64,000 bases of DNA from Niabella sp. (GTDB lineage: Bacteria; Bacteroidota; Bacteroidia; Chitinophagales; Chitinophagaceae): positions 62,001 to 126,000 of the forward strand of contig JAGIAT010000016.1 in NCBI GenBank assembly GCA_017744715.1, in the 5' to 3' direction. Position numbers and translations under genes: made by a program. Under the pieces are notes generated by a model. It saw nothing but the letters and a program-made list of their open reading frames with translations, searched no databases and was not told where the DNA came from. Below are positions 26,856 through 36,089 of the stretch, piece after piece (position 1 is the first letter of the stretch; every line of letters begins with the position of its first letter).

Positions 26856-27344
26856 ATGAAAAAAATTGTTTTAGTACTGACCATGGTCCTCTGCACGGGT
26901 GTAACAACCGCGCAGGAAGCCGCGCAATCGCCTTTGTTCTTACAGTTTCAGCAATATGATAGCCTGCTTTTTGAACGGGGCTTTAATCATTGCGATCTTT
27001 CGTCCTATGACAGCCTTGTTGCCGAAGATCTGGAGTTTTATCATGACCTGTCCGGCATTACCAGGGGAAAAACAGCGTTTATAACATCTGTAAAAAACAA
27101 TATCTGCGGCAGCCCCAACAAAATAAAACGCGCGCTGGTTCCGGGAAGCCTGACCGTTTATCCGCTTTTTAAAAAAGGAACCTTGTATGGCGTGCTGCAG
27201 GAGGGCCTGCATACCTTTCATGTGTTTGAGCAGCAGCAGTGGCAAAAGGTTGGCGTGGCCCGGTTCTCTCATTTATGGCTCCTGGAAAACAATACCTGGA
27301 AGCTGAAGCGGGTAGTAAGTTACGACCACAAAGCAGCGCATTAA
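26856..27344 (+). CDS. Secreted NTF2-like (DUF4440/SnoaL-type) protein
   Basis: The 162-aa protein has a signal peptide cleaved near TTAQ (residue 20). The rest follows the DUF4440 pattern, an alpha-beta cone with a pocket: FQQYDSLLFERGFNHCD, LVAEDLEFYHDLSG and a C-terminal SHLWLLENNTWKLKRVVSYDH. Some relatives are enzymes, many bind small molecules; no catalytic residues can be named. It follows the beta-barrel receptor gene closely and is likely in the same operon, perhaps as a periplasmic helper. Confidence 0.72.
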   Translation: MKKIVLVLTMVLCTGVTTAQEAAQSPLFLQFQQYDSLLFERGFNHCDLSSYDSLVAEDLEFYHDLSGITRGKTAFITSVKNNICGSPNKIKRALVPGSLTVYPLFKKGTLYGVLQEGLHTFHVFEQQQWQKVGVARFSHLWLLENNTWKLKRVVSYDHKAAH

Positions 27345-27424
27345 ATACTTCCGGTGAGCCGGCTCAAAGCGATTCCATTTAATTTGTACGAGCGGAATTT
27401 TCCCACAATTCCAAACCAGGCCTG

Positions 27425-29137
27425 CTACTTTACCCCGATTGCCGCTGCAAATTTTTCACGGTTCAGTTCCTGCATAAAGGCGATCTTATCGGAGCTGATA
27501 TTGCCTTTTTGATCAATGACAATATACGTAGGGTAGCCCCCGTTTGCATTCAGTTTTTTGCGAAGCGCATTTTCCAGCTCTTCATTGATAAAAATATGCG
27601 TACCGGCAGGCTTTAATGTTGCGATTCTTTTTTTCCAGGTTTCTTCATCGGAACCCGAGGTTGTACACAAATAAATATATTCCACCGGGAGGTCCCTGGC
27701 GTCTTCATGTAGTTTTTTACTATTGGTCATATCGGCGATACAGGGCCCACACCAGGTGGCCCAGATATCGAGCACCAATGCCTTGCCGCTAAATTTCGAT
27801 CTCAGGTTCGTAATCAAGCCGTCGATACTTGCAATACTGTCCAGCCGGTATAACTGCGCACCAAAGGAAAGGCTGGCAACCGGTTTGCCGATAAAATAAC
27901 CATCCGCGTTGGCCGGACCAGCGGATTCAAACAATTGCTGCATTTCTTTTTGACTGGAGGCAACTGTTTTCAATTCGTTCTGAACCGCTTGCTTTGTCCA
28001 GGTTGTTTGCATAGCATTTAGCAGCCGTGGGAAGGCGATACTGAAATAATCTTTCCCCAGTTCCATCAACGATAGTTTTAAAATATCGGTTCGCGGCTGA
28101 ACACTATTCTTTTCCACCCGCTGAACGAACTGTTCAAAATCAGCCGCCTGCACCTCGTTTTTCAGCAGCTGGTACCGGCGTACATATAAACTTTTAAGTG
28201 TTGCTCTTTTGTTATCTGCCGTGGAGGACTCCCATTCCTTTATGGAATCCAAAACCGCCTTTTGTGCGCTGTTATACGTTGGGTATTTCAGGTAAAGCAG
28301 GTCCTGTAAACCCGGCAATGTTTTATCATCCGAAAAAGCATAGCACCGGGAAAGACTTCTGTAGAAACCCGTTCCTTCATTACTCATAAAATAAGGCTTG
28401 TGTGCAATGGCTTTCTGGTACAGATGCTGCGACGAGCTGTCGCGTCTTTTTAAACCTACGATCGTCCAGCAGTAAAACCGGGAATCGGTTTCATTCCGTA
28501 TGGCCCATTCATACGCCGGCTGATCCTTTATATAGGCATTATCGAGCTGTTGCATAGCCGTGTAAATGGAATCGGCTGCTTTCAGGAACAACGGCTGGGA
28601 AATTACGTTATTCGCTGCGTCCAGGCAAACCTGTACCAGCCGGGACGCCAGTTCGTCGGATTCCTTTTTCCTGAACAACACTTTTTTACACAGCGCTTCA
28701 TTCAGCGCAGCGTCTGTTCCTTTAAATAATATACCGTTCCTGTATATATAGGCTTCTCCTTTAAGCGCGCCGGCATCAATTGCGATTTCAAGGTCGGTAT
28801 TTACCAGAACGCCGGTGTACAGATATCCTTCGATACTCAGCCAAACCTGTTGATAGGGCAGGTTTTCATTCATTTTTATAACCGCCTTCCCTTTATCATC
28901 AAGCGTAGTATAATAAGTTGTTTGTGTTGCGGTGCCCAAATGCACCGCGGTATATTTTACTTTAGTGCCGCTTAACGGCTTGGCAGCATTGGTAATGCTG
29001 ATCTTCAATTCCGGAATTTTTCTCGCCCGGAGGTAATGATCCATCCGTGCATCTTCAACAGGCAGCGGCCGCGGGCCTTTTTGCGCAAATAACGATAGGG
29101 ATATTGTCCATACCGCCAACGTAGTCAGGATTTTCAT
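27425..29137 (-). CDS. Secreted protein with C-terminal TlpA-like thioredoxin domain
   Basis: The 570-aa protein has a signal peptide (residues 1-18), a long helical middle without clear relatives, and a TlpA/ResA-type thioredoxin domain from about residue 425. The active site is WATWCGPC near residue 461, and the cis-Pro loop is GGYPTYIV. Such proteins reduce disulfides in the periplasm of Bacteroidota and often occur beside LytTR systems, as here: the LytTR regulator gene lies 9 bp upstream on the same strand, so the three genes 31668 to 27425 are probably one operon. Substrates unknown. Confidence 0.82.
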   Translation of the reverse strand: MKILTTLAVWTISLSLFAQKGPRPLPVEDARMDHYLRARKIPELKISITNAAKPLSGTKVKYTAVHLGTATQTTYYTTLDDKGKAVIKMNENLPYQQVWLSIEGYLYTGVLVNTDLEIAIDAGALKGEAYIYRNGILFKGTDAALNEALCKKVLFRKKESDELASRLVQVCLDAANNVISQPLFLKAADSIYTAMQQLDNAYIKDQPAYEWAIRNETDSRFYCWTIVGLKRRDSSSQHLYQKAIAHKPYFMSNEGTGFYRSLSRCYAFSDDKTLPGLQDLLYLKYPTYNSAQKAVLDSIKEWESSTADNKRATLKSLYVRRYQLLKNEVQAADFEQFVQRVEKNSVQPRTDILKLSLMELGKDYFSIAFPRLLNAMQTTWTKQAVQNELKTVASSQKEMQQLFESAGPANADGYFIGKPVASLSFGAQLYRLDSIASIDGLITNLRSKFSGKALVLDIWATWCGPCIADMTNSKKLHEDARDLPVEYIYLCTTSGSDEETWKKRIATLKPAGTHIFINEELENALRKKLNANGGYPTYIVIDQKGNISSDKIAFMQELNREKFAAAIGVK

Positions 29138-29146
29138 AACATTGTT

Positions 29147-29902
29147 TTATTTAAGGTGAATCAGTACGCTTGCCAGGCTTTCTTTCTTGCTTCTTGCTAC
29201 CGGTACTTCCTCCCCGTTATCCAGCACCAGGTAGCCCCCATCATCTTTTACCCAGCTTTTTATATAGGCTTTATTTACCAGGTGCGATTGGTGGCAACGC
29301 AAAAAGCCAAAGCCGGACAAGAGCTCTTCATACTCATAAATGGGCCGGGAGACCATTATTTTTTCCTTATTGGAAAGGTAAAAGCTGGTATATACATTGG
29401 ACGATTCGCAACGGACAATCTCTTTTGGATGTACAAACCGGGTTTCTTTAGCCGTGGGCAATGCCAGTTTGTGCGTAGACCGTTCCTCGCGGTTGCGGAT
29501 CAGTTGCAACAGGTTTTCCAGTTCGCGGTTCTGTCTTTTTTCGCTGATGCGTTGCGCTGCTTTTTGTACGGCGGTTTTCAGTTCTTCTATATTCAGCGGC
29601 TTTAGCAAGTAATCCACTGCCGAAAATTTAATTGCCAGGATTCCATACTGGTCATAAGCGGTGATCAGTATGATCTCGAAAGCATGGGTAGGCAGTTCCT
29701 GCAGCATCTGGAACCCGTTCTTACCCGGCATCTGTATATCCAGGAAAACAAGGTCCGGTTTCAGGTTTCTGATCAGTGCTGCGCCGTCATCCGCATGCAT
29801 TGCAACGCCCGCAATATGTACCTGCGGGCAATATTGAAGCAGCAACCCTTCCAGGTTATCAATATTATTCCGTTCATCGTCTATAATGACTGCCTGTATC
29901 AT
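29147..29902 (-). CDS. LytTR-family response regulator
   Basis: The 251-aa protein has a receiver domain (IIDDER, phospho-acceptor Asp55 in FLDIQMPG, Lys in YLLKPL) and a LytTR DNA-binding domain (about 150-248, with HPKEIVRCESSNVYTSF and HQSHLVNKAYI). It is translated from an ATG that overlaps the kinase gene stop by 4 bp. Second such pair in this window, not closely similar to the one at 8397. Likely target is its own operon with the TlpA-like gene, by inference. Confidence 0.9.
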   Translation of the reverse strand: MIQAVIIDDERNNIDNLEGLLLQYCPQVHIAGVAMHADDGAALIRNLKPDLVFLDIQMPGKNGFQMLQELPTHAFEIILITAYDQYGILAIKFSAVDYLLKPLNIEELKTAVQKAAQRISEKRQNRELENLLQLIRNREERSTHKLALPTAKETRFVHPKEIVRCESSNVYTSFYLSNKEKIMVSRPIYEYEELLSGFGFLRCHQSHLVNKAYIKSWVKDDGGYLVLDNGEEVPVARSKKESLASVLIHLK

Positions 29903-31668
29903 AGTAGCCAGTTTTTAAAATAAATGGTGACCGTTGTTCCTTTTTCCCCGCTGTTAAATGAAAGCCGGATCTGTTGCTGGTGCAGGGTTTCATTCAGCAG
30001 TGTTATACGCTCCCTGGTCAGTCGAAGGCCAAAGCCTGCTGTTTCTTTCGCCGGATCAAAGCCTTTTCCATTATCGGTTACCGTTGCAACCAGTACATCT
30101 GCTGCCCTTTTAAAATCAACGTGCAGGATGCCTTTTTCCTGCAGCCCGGCAATACCGTGTTTAACGGCATTTTCTACCAGTGGCTGCAGCAGTAGTGCGG
30201 GCACTTCCACCGCGTTGCGATCTATCGTATCATCCACGTTTATATGATACGTAAATCCAAAACGCAGTTGTTCCAGGTTCAGGTACTTTTGCAGGATCGC
30301 CGTTTCATGCGCAATGCTGATCATTTCCCGGTCGCTTCCATTTAACGATTCGCGCATCAGGGTACTGAATTCCGACAGGTATTGATGCGCGCCTGCCGTA
30401 TCATTTTTGGTGATCAGGCCCTGTATGGAATTCAGGGCGTTAAACACAAAGTGCGGGTTAAACTGTGACCGGATGGATTTCAATTCCGTAGAAACCCGTT
30501 GTTTTTGTAAAGCAGCCGCTTTCAATTTTTTGCGCTGAACCCGGTTGATATAAAGAATGATCAAAAACGCCACCATGATCATTCCTATGATCCCGGTAAC
30601 TATTTTAAACCACAGCGTCTGGTACCATGCCGGAAGAATGGTAAACGGGTAGCTGGAAATACTTTGCCGTTGAAATGCATAGCGAAGCAGCAGTGTATAT
30701 CTGCCAGGTGAAAGTTGCTGAAAGCGGATGACACTCGGATCAAAGCGGTTACCCTTCCAGCCTGCGCTATCCGCTCCTTTTACCAAATTATACTCCACCA
30801 AACTATCATATTTCACCTTGTCTTTTAGATAAAAAAAGAGCGTATTTTCCTGGTGCTTAAAAACGCCTGGCTTTTTTAGCAGGCTGTCTACCGGATTCAT
30901 TTTAATATCCCCGTAGTAGGTTAACTGATTGGGCTTATAAAAATCATGCTTCCATTGATATTTATACACTTCAAGAAATTCTTTAATAGTTCCAGAGGTA
31001 AAAACGGAAATAACGGATGGGCTGCGTTTTATCCATACAGCAGAAATGGCGTAGGCCGTATCTGGTATCTTTATATTACGGACTTCAACCGTTAAGCAGC
31101 TGCCAACAGGTGCAACAAATTCTCCAAGCAAGGCCATTTCCTTTTGTTCTGTACCATCGGCATTATAGCGATAATAGGTCATCACCCGTGAAAAAAGCCG
31201 GATCTCCTGCCAGGGCAGCACCACCTTATTTTTATCTTGTATTACTCTAAACTGATACAGGGATTTATTGGAAGGATTAATGCCATACGCTGCCACCAGC
31301 ATTGGCATAGAATCATATAGCGGTACAGCCGTTACATTATAAAACCCGCCACGGCTTTCAAAACCTCCATTAATTGGATTTGTATATTTAAAGTCGTTAA
31401 GCTCTTTTAATTTTTCCCTGAGGTTTAAGGCGGTTCCTACATACAGCGCATTGGAGTGAAAAACAGATAAAATAATATTATTATAGGGCCCTTTATGTTT
31501 CGTTCCAGAAGGCTTCGGCAGTTCAAAGGTTTCAAACTGACTTCTTATTTTGTCGCCGTTTAGCTTTCCTCTGAACAGCGGATGAACAGAGTCAATATTC
31601 ACAATTTGTCCCGTGGAACTTATGGCAAATACCGTCAGAAAAATAAAAAAATGAATCCCTTTTAACAT
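29899..31668 (-). CDS. Sensor histidine kinase with large periplasmic sensor domain
   Basis: The start is placed at 31668 (MLKGIHFFIFLTVFA), where a signal peptide begins; the frame is open ten codons further. The roughly 589-aa product has a beta-rich periplasmic region of about 370 residues, ending in a Y_Y_Y-like segment (LSPGRYTLLLRYAFQ), one membrane helix near residue 385 (IVTGIIGMIMVAFLIILYI), and a YesM/LytS-type kinase core with His in SQFNPHFVFNALNSIQG and N-box QPLVENAVKHGI. It partners the regulator at 29147. The beta-rich sensor part has no propeller repeats that I can recognise. Ligand unknown. Confidence 0.88.
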   Translation of the reverse strand: MLKGIHFFIFLTVFAISSTGQIVNIDSVHPLFRGKLNGDKIRSQFETFELPKPSGTKHKGPYNNIILSVFHSNALYVGTALNLREKLKELNDFKYTNPINGGFESRGGFYNVTAVPLYDSMPMLVAAYGINPSNKSLYQFRVIQDKNKVVLPWQEIRLFSRVMTYYRYNADGTEQKEMALLGEFVAPVGSCLTVEVRNIKIPDTAYAISAVWIKRSPSVISVFTSGTIKEFLEVYKYQWKHDFYKPNQLTYYGDIKMNPVDSLLKKPGVFKHQENTLFFYLKDKVKYDSLVEYNLVKGADSAGWKGNRFDPSVIRFQQLSPGRYTLLLRYAFQRQSISSYPFTILPAWYQTLWFKIVTGIIGMIMVAFLIILYINRVQRKKLKAAALQKQRVSTELKSIRSQFNPHFVFNALNSIQGLITKNDTAGAHQYLSEFSTLMRESLNGSDREMISIAHETAILQKYLNLEQLRFGFTYHINVDDTIDRNAVEVPALLLQPLVENAVKHGIAGLQEKGILHVDFKRAADVLVATVTDNGKGFDPAKETAGFGLRLTRERITLLNETLHQQQIRLSFNSGEKGTTVTIYFKNWLL

Positions 31669-31799
31669 GTCTTCAATCTTACAACAAAACAACAGCATTT
31701 TCCGTTGTTTTTCGAATCCCGCTTTGAAAACGGTCCGAACGGACTTGAATAAGACCTTTATGCATTGATCTCCGACGTGGCCGCCGGAAAGAAAGACAA

Positions 31800-31830
31800 T
31801 TGTAATCGATTACATTTATTTGTATATTTG
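31800..31830 (+). promoter_or_regulatory. Promoter with LacI-type palindromic operator
   Basis: TTG (31800-31802), 20 bp, TATATTTG (31823-31830) is a near-ideal Bacteroidota promoter, 21 bp before the ATG at 31852. TGTAATCGATTACA (31801-31814) is a perfect 14-bp palindrome with central CG, the form bound by LacI/CcpA-type repressors, and it overlaps the -33 element. Confidence 0.75.
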
Positions 31831-31851
31831 GTTAATAAAAAAACGTTTGCC

Positions 31852-33177
31852 ATGCATTCAAGAAGAAAATTCATAGCTCACTCCTCGGCGTTAGCCCTGG
31901 GAGGCCTGGCCCTGCAGTCATTTAATACAAAAAATTTCTCCCTCGTTCATAAAACCGCTGCCGACCAGATCCGGATCGGGGCCATCGGTATCAACGGGAT
32001 GGGATGGGCCGACACCCTTTCCATGCTTAAAAACCCGGGGGTAACGCTTGCGGCACTTTGCGATGTAGATAAAAATGTGCTGGATAACCGGATGGGTGAA
32101 CTTGCAAAAATGAACATCGATACCTCTGGTATCAAAACCTATAACGACTACCGCTCGTTGCTGGACCGTAAGGATATCGACGCGGTCATTATCGGTACTC
32201 CGGACCACTGGCATGCCCTCATTATGATACACGCAGTACAGGCCGGCAAGGACGTATACGTGGAAAAGCCGGTAGGCAACTCCATTGCAGAATGCCGGGC
32301 CATGGTGGCCGCACAGGAAAAATATAATAAGGTGGTACAGGCCGGACAATGGCAGCGCAGCCAGCAGCATTTCCGGGATGCGGTGGATTTTATCCGCTCC
32401 GGTCAGCTGGGAAACATCCGTACCGTAAAAGTATGGTGTTACCAGGGGTGGATGAAACCCGGCCCCAGGGTTGCGGATAGTGCCCCTCCCGCCGGTGTGG
32501 ATTATAAACTATGGCTGGGACCGGCCAAAACAAGGAACTTTAATTCGAGCCGGTTTCATTTTAACTTCCGCTGGTTTTGGGATTATGCCGGCGGCCTCAT
32601 GACCGATTGGGGAGTGCACCTGATGGACTATGCCATCTTTGGAATGGATGCCCCGGTGCCTAAAACCGTTTCTGCCCTCGGCGGTGACTTTGCTTACCCG
32701 GATCTTTACCAGGAAACGCCGGATACATTGGCCGCGCTTTACCAGTTCGATAATTTTAACCTGATCTGGGATCATGCCATGGGCATCGATAACGGGCTGT
32801 ATGGAAAGGACCATGGCATTGCCTTTATTGGTAACAATGCCACCCTGGAGCTGGACCGCGGCGGATGGGAAGTATTGGAGGAAAAACGCAGCAATAAAAA
32901 GGTAAGCGTGCAGCGGAAAGGCCCTTCTGATAACGGTTTGGACAAGCATACCCAGAATTTTATCAATGTAATGCGCTCGCGTAAACTGACCGACCTTAAT
33001 TGCCCGATCCAAACCGGTGCCCATATTGCCACCGTTTGCCAGATGGGAAATATTGCCTTCCGTAGTCAATCGAAGGTTACCTGGGATAAGACCACCAGCC
33101 GTTTTACAGACAGCAAGCTGAACGCATCTTATTTTATGGCGCCTTATCATAATGGCTACCAGCTACCCAAAATATAG
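31852..33177 (+). CDS. Tat-exported Gfo/Idh/MocA family oxidoreductase
   Basis: These NAD(P)-dependent enzymes oxidise or reduce sugars, inositols or glycosides. The start is taken at 31852 (MHSRRKFIAHSSALALGG), giving a twin-arginine signal right at the N-terminus and matching the promoter position; the frame is open 29 codons further up. The 441-aa protein has a Rossmann motif (RIGAIGINGMG near residue 42), the family EKP motif in DVYVEKPVGNS, and a C-terminal substrate domain with WGVHLMDYAIFGM. Tat export suits a protein that folds with its cofactor in the cytoplasm and then works in the periplasm. A LacI-type operator over the promoter suggests induction by a carbohydrate. Confidence 0.9.
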   Translation: MHSRRKFIAHSSALALGGLALQSFNTKNFSLVHKTAADQIRIGAIGINGMGWADTLSMLKNPGVTLAALCDVDKNVLDNRMGELAKMNIDTSGIKTYNDYRSLLDRKDIDAVIIGTPDHWHALIMIHAVQAGKDVYVEKPVGNSIAECRAMVAAQEKYNKVVQAGQWQRSQQHFRDAVDFIRSGQLGNIRTVKVWCYQGWMKPGPRVADSAPPAGVDYKLWLGPAKTRNFNSSRFHFNFRWFWDYAGGLMTDWGVHLMDYAIFGMDAPVPKTVSALGGDFAYPDLYQETPDTLAALYQFDNFNLIWDHAMGIDNGLYGKDHGIAFIGNNATLELDRGGWEVLEEKRSNKKVSVQRKGPSDNGLDKHTQNFINVMRSRKLTDLNCPIQTGAHIATVCQMGNIAFRSQSKVTWDKTTSRFTDSKLNASYFMAPYHNGYQLPKI

Positions 33178-33285
33178 CCACCGCTTAACCCCGGTTATTT
33201 TTTTTAAATACCCTCGGGCGGATCTGTATATTTTTTTGGACAGCTCCGCCCTTTTCTATTCCTTTGAAAGGAATAAACGACACCG

Positions 33286-33750
33286 ATGCAATTCATCAAA
33301 CGCCTTGCACCTTTTTTTCTCGCTGCTTTTTTTATACTGAACACACACCCTGCCCGGGCCCGCCTTAAAATTCCGTTCGGAAACAGGGAAGTACTGCAAA
33401 CCGCCGCCGATTTACCGGATACAGAGGCCTATGCTTTGCCGGACAATAAACACCACCTGGACCTGGGTGTGCTGCACGAGGAATTTAATATCGCCTATAT
33501 CCTCCCGTTATGGATCACCAAAGAACCGCGGCTGGTAGGTTATGACAAACAGAACGATACCTTTTATGAGCTGACCGGCGAACAGCTCCGGGAAATCTTA
33601 TCGGAAAACAGGCTGGAAGAAAAAAAGTTGCTGCGCCTGGGCTTTTACACCCGTTACGGGGGAAAGCTGGTAGGGCTGCTGCTGCTTTCGCTGATCATTT
33701 ATGGATTCCTGCCATCCAAACCAAAGACGATCGCACCCCAACGCGTTTAA
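33286..33750 (+). CDS. Hypothetical membrane protein, 154 aa
   Basis: I do not recognise this family. It has a signal peptide (residues 1-25, FFLAAFFILNTHPARA), a soluble part of about 95 residues with EFNIAYILPLWITKEP and a C-terminal membrane helix (LVGLLLLSLIIYGFLP, about 128-145). The soluble part should therefore face the periplasm, with a short cytoplasmic tail. The next gene, 24 bp downstream, also encodes a one-helix protein of unknown role, so the two probably work together. Confidence 0.72.
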   Translation: MQFIKRLAPFFLAAFFILNTHPARARLKIPFGNREVLQTAADLPDTEAYALPDNKHHLDLGVLHEEFNIAYILPLWITKEPRLVGYDKQNDTFYELTGEQLREILSENRLEEKKLLRLGFYTRYGGKLVGLLLLSLIIYGFLPSKPKTIAPQRV

Positions 33751-33774
33751 TTCTATTCACTAAAACAACATACC

Positions 33775-34488
33775 ATGTCAACCATCATCTACGTAGTTAT
33801 TTTTTTCGTTATTTTTTATGCCGTGGCCATCTTCTGGTGGAGATCGCAACGCAACAAATCGAAGAATGCCTTTGCCAACCTGGATCTTTCCCGCGAAGCC
33901 CGCAGTGCCCCGCAATACCAGCAGGAACTGATGAACGGTGATTATGCCTTTCTGAAAAAGCAGATGAACACAGCGCCCATTGAGGCTTTTACCACGGCCG
34001 CCAGCGAATACACGGCAACCGACCGTGCAAAAGACCTGGGCAAAGATGCCCTGAAAAGTCTGGCCACCCTGGGTACGGTAAAGTTCACCACCGTAACAAC
34101 ACCCAAATACCTTGCACTGAGCGGAGACGAATTACATTTATTTGATACCAACAAGGACGGCGATATCGACAAACACCTGGTTTTTGATCGCTTGCGCCTG
34201 CAACATTCCACGCTCACCGAAATACCGCTGTCCGGCAGCTCCTGGAAGCATATAAAATACGGCGACTATGCACTCCGGTCCTATAAACTGGAACTGAATA
34301 CCGATCAGCAACCGGTAACCCTGCTGCTATATAGCGGCCTTGTAAACGTAAGCCCCAACAATGCCGCCTTCCTGTCTATGAATGCCAACAAACAGGTACA
34401 GGAATTTGTGGTGGGCAATTACTTTTTAAACAAGCTGGGCGAGCGGTATCCAAATTTAAAAGTATCAACATACCTGCCTGTTGTTTAA
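33775..34488 (+). CDS. Hypothetical protein with N-terminal membrane anchor, 237 aa
   Basis: I do not recognise this family. One membrane helix at residues 5-22 (YVVIFFVIFYAVAIFWW) is followed by a basic stretch, so the remaining 210 residues are probably cytoplasmic. The body contains a loop DTNKDGDIDKH that resembles an EF-hand loop, followed by a beta-rich region. It is cotranscribed with the 154-aa membrane protein gene. A terminator hairpin lies 20 bp after its stop. Confidence 0.72.
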   Translation: MSTIIYVVIFFVIFYAVAIFWWRSQRNKSKNAFANLDLSREARSAPQYQQELMNGDYAFLKKQMNTAPIEAFTTAASEYTATDRAKDLGKDALKSLATLGTVKFTTVTTPKYLALSGDELHLFDTNKDGDIDKHLVFDRLRLQHSTLTEIPLSGSSWKHIKYGDYALRSYKLELNTDQQPVTLLLYSGLVNVSPNNAAFLSMNANKQVQEFVVGNYFLNKLGERYPNLKVSTYLPVV

Positions 34489-34507
34489 TACAGCTGGTTC
34501 CTTTTTT

Positions 34508-34537
34508 AAAAAGCATGGCGGCGCGTCATGCTTTTTT
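34508..34537 (+). terminator. Rho-independent terminator after the two membrane-protein genes
   Basis: AAAAAGCATG (34508-34517) pairs with CATGCTTTTT (34527-34536) around a 9-base loop, followed by further T residues. Confidence 0.82.
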
Positions 34538-34690
34538 ATTGCACCCGCGTTGCTGAATGCAGCTTTTGTCTTTACATACTGTTTCTGCCGGATATGAAAA
34601 AAAAGTACCGGCACAGAGCCACAGCGGCCCGAAGCCCGGAAAACCGTCCGTCGTGTTTTTACAGTCAAAGAGGATTATCGCAACAAGACT

Positions 34691-34698
34691 TAAATTTG
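34691..34698 (+). promoter_or_regulatory. -7 promoter box very close to the dNTPase start
   Basis: TAAATTTG fits TAnnTTTG and ends only 5 bp before the ATG at 34704, so the transcript may begin at or next to a start codon (34704 or 34710). Confidence 0.45.
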
Positions 34699-34703
34699 CG
34701 ATT

Positions 34704-36089
34704 ATGGCAATGACATGGAATAATTGTTTTTCTTCAAAACGATATGGGATCGATAAGGCAACCCAGGATATCCGGAGCGATTTTGAGCGCGATTGGGATC
34801 GCATTATTTTTTCCAGTCCTTTCAGAAGGCTGCAGAATAAAACACAGGTCTTTCCCCTGCCGGAAGAAATTTTTGTACATAACCGGCTTACCCATTCGCT
34901 GGAAGTAGCCAGCGTTGGCCGTTCGCTGGGAGGATTGATCGGCGAAAAGATCGCTACATTGCCGGATGTGGAAAAGGATCCGCATGCCGCCACCTTTTAT
35001 ACAAGCGATCTCAAATACGTGATTGCTGCAGCCTGCCTGGCACACGATATGGGCAATCCCGCCTTCGGACATTCGGGAGAAGATGCCATTTCCAAATACT
35101 TCAAAAAAAGAGACCGGTCTCATCAGCCCGATGATATCGCCTTTAAGCAATTGTTCAGTCCGGCCGAGTGGAAAGACCTCATTACCTTCGAGGGCAATGC
35201 AAATGCACTCCGTATTCTTACCATGAAACAAAGCGGCCGTATGAAGGGCGGTTTCCGGCTCACCTACAGCACCCTCGGTTCCATTATCAAGTATCCCTGT
35301 GAATCGCGGGCTTCTGTAAAAGGCATTACGCACCGGAAAAAATACGGATACTTCAAAATTGATGAAGACGTATTTCTTGAAATTGTACAGGAGCTGCATA
35401 TGATCCGCGACGCTGAAGCAGGTGCGGAAGTAACGTATAAACGCCACCCCTTTGTATTTCTTGTTGAAGCCGCAGATGATATTTGCTATAATATCATTGA
35501 TTTTGAAGATGCCCACCGTTTAGGCATCCTGAGCTATGATGAGGTCCGGGACCAGTTCTTATCCATTATTGCAGCAGACCCCGGGGCGAAGATGGATTCG
35601 GTAAAAAGGGTAGCGGATGATCTGCGTGGCGATCCCAACGAATCCATTGCCTATTTACGGGCAAAATCCATCGGAACGCTGATTTATAAATGTACCGGCG
35701 TGTTCTGGCAAAACCGGGATACCATCCTGGCCGGAACTTTTGAAAAAAGCCTGATCGATGCCATCCCGGAACTGGAACAGCCCCTGCAAAAAATTGCGGC
35801 AATTTCCCGGAAAAAGATCTATAACGCCCGCAAGGTAGTGGAACTGGAAATTGCTGGTTTCCGCATCATGTCTGGCCTGGTTGAAGACTTTGTTACAGCA
35901 GCCTTAACGCCGGCCGTACTCCGGGAAAAAGAACATCAGAAAATACTGGAGCTGTTACCTACCCAATACACTTTTGATGAAGCCGGCAGCCCCTATACCA
36001 AGGTGATGCATATCCTTGATTTTATTTCCGGCATGACGGATGTATATGCATTAAAGTTATACCGCAAACTCAGAGGTATCGAAATGTAA
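34704..36089 (+). CDS. dgt: Deoxynucleoside triphosphate triphosphohydrolase (dGTPase family)
   Basis: The enzyme splits dNTPs into deoxynucleoside and triphosphate and helps keep dNTP pools balanced. The frame is open to 34557 but the first 49 codons are not family-like; homologous sequence starts at MAMTWNNCFSSKRYG, so 34704 or 34710 is chosen. The 461-aa protein has the HD metal site: His in NRLTHSLEVASVGR, the HD pair in AACLAHDMGNPAFGH with the following GHSGEDAI. SPFRRLQNKTQVFPL near residue 40 is the usual N-terminal family block. Cytoplasmic. Transcribed alone, with an unusually short predicted leader. Confidence 0.93.
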   Translation: MAMTWNNCFSSKRYGIDKATQDIRSDFERDWDRIIFSSPFRRLQNKTQVFPLPEEIFVHNRLTHSLEVASVGRSLGGLIGEKIATLPDVEKDPHAATFYTSDLKYVIAAACLAHDMGNPAFGHSGEDAISKYFKKRDRSHQPDDIAFKQLFSPAEWKDLITFEGNANALRILTMKQSGRMKGGFRLTYSTLGSIIKYPCESRASVKGITHRKKYGYFKIDEDVFLEIVQELHMIRDAEAGAEVTYKRHPFVFLVEAADDICYNIIDFEDAHRLGILSYDEVRDQFLSIIAADPGAKMDSVKRVADDLRGDPNESIAYLRAKSIGTLIYKCTGVFWQNRDTILAGTFEKSLIDAIPELEQPLQKIAAISRKKIYNARKVVELEIAGFRIMSGLVEDFVTAALTPAVLREKEHQKILELLPTQYTFDEAGSPYTKVMHILDFISGMTDVYALKLYRKLRGIEM

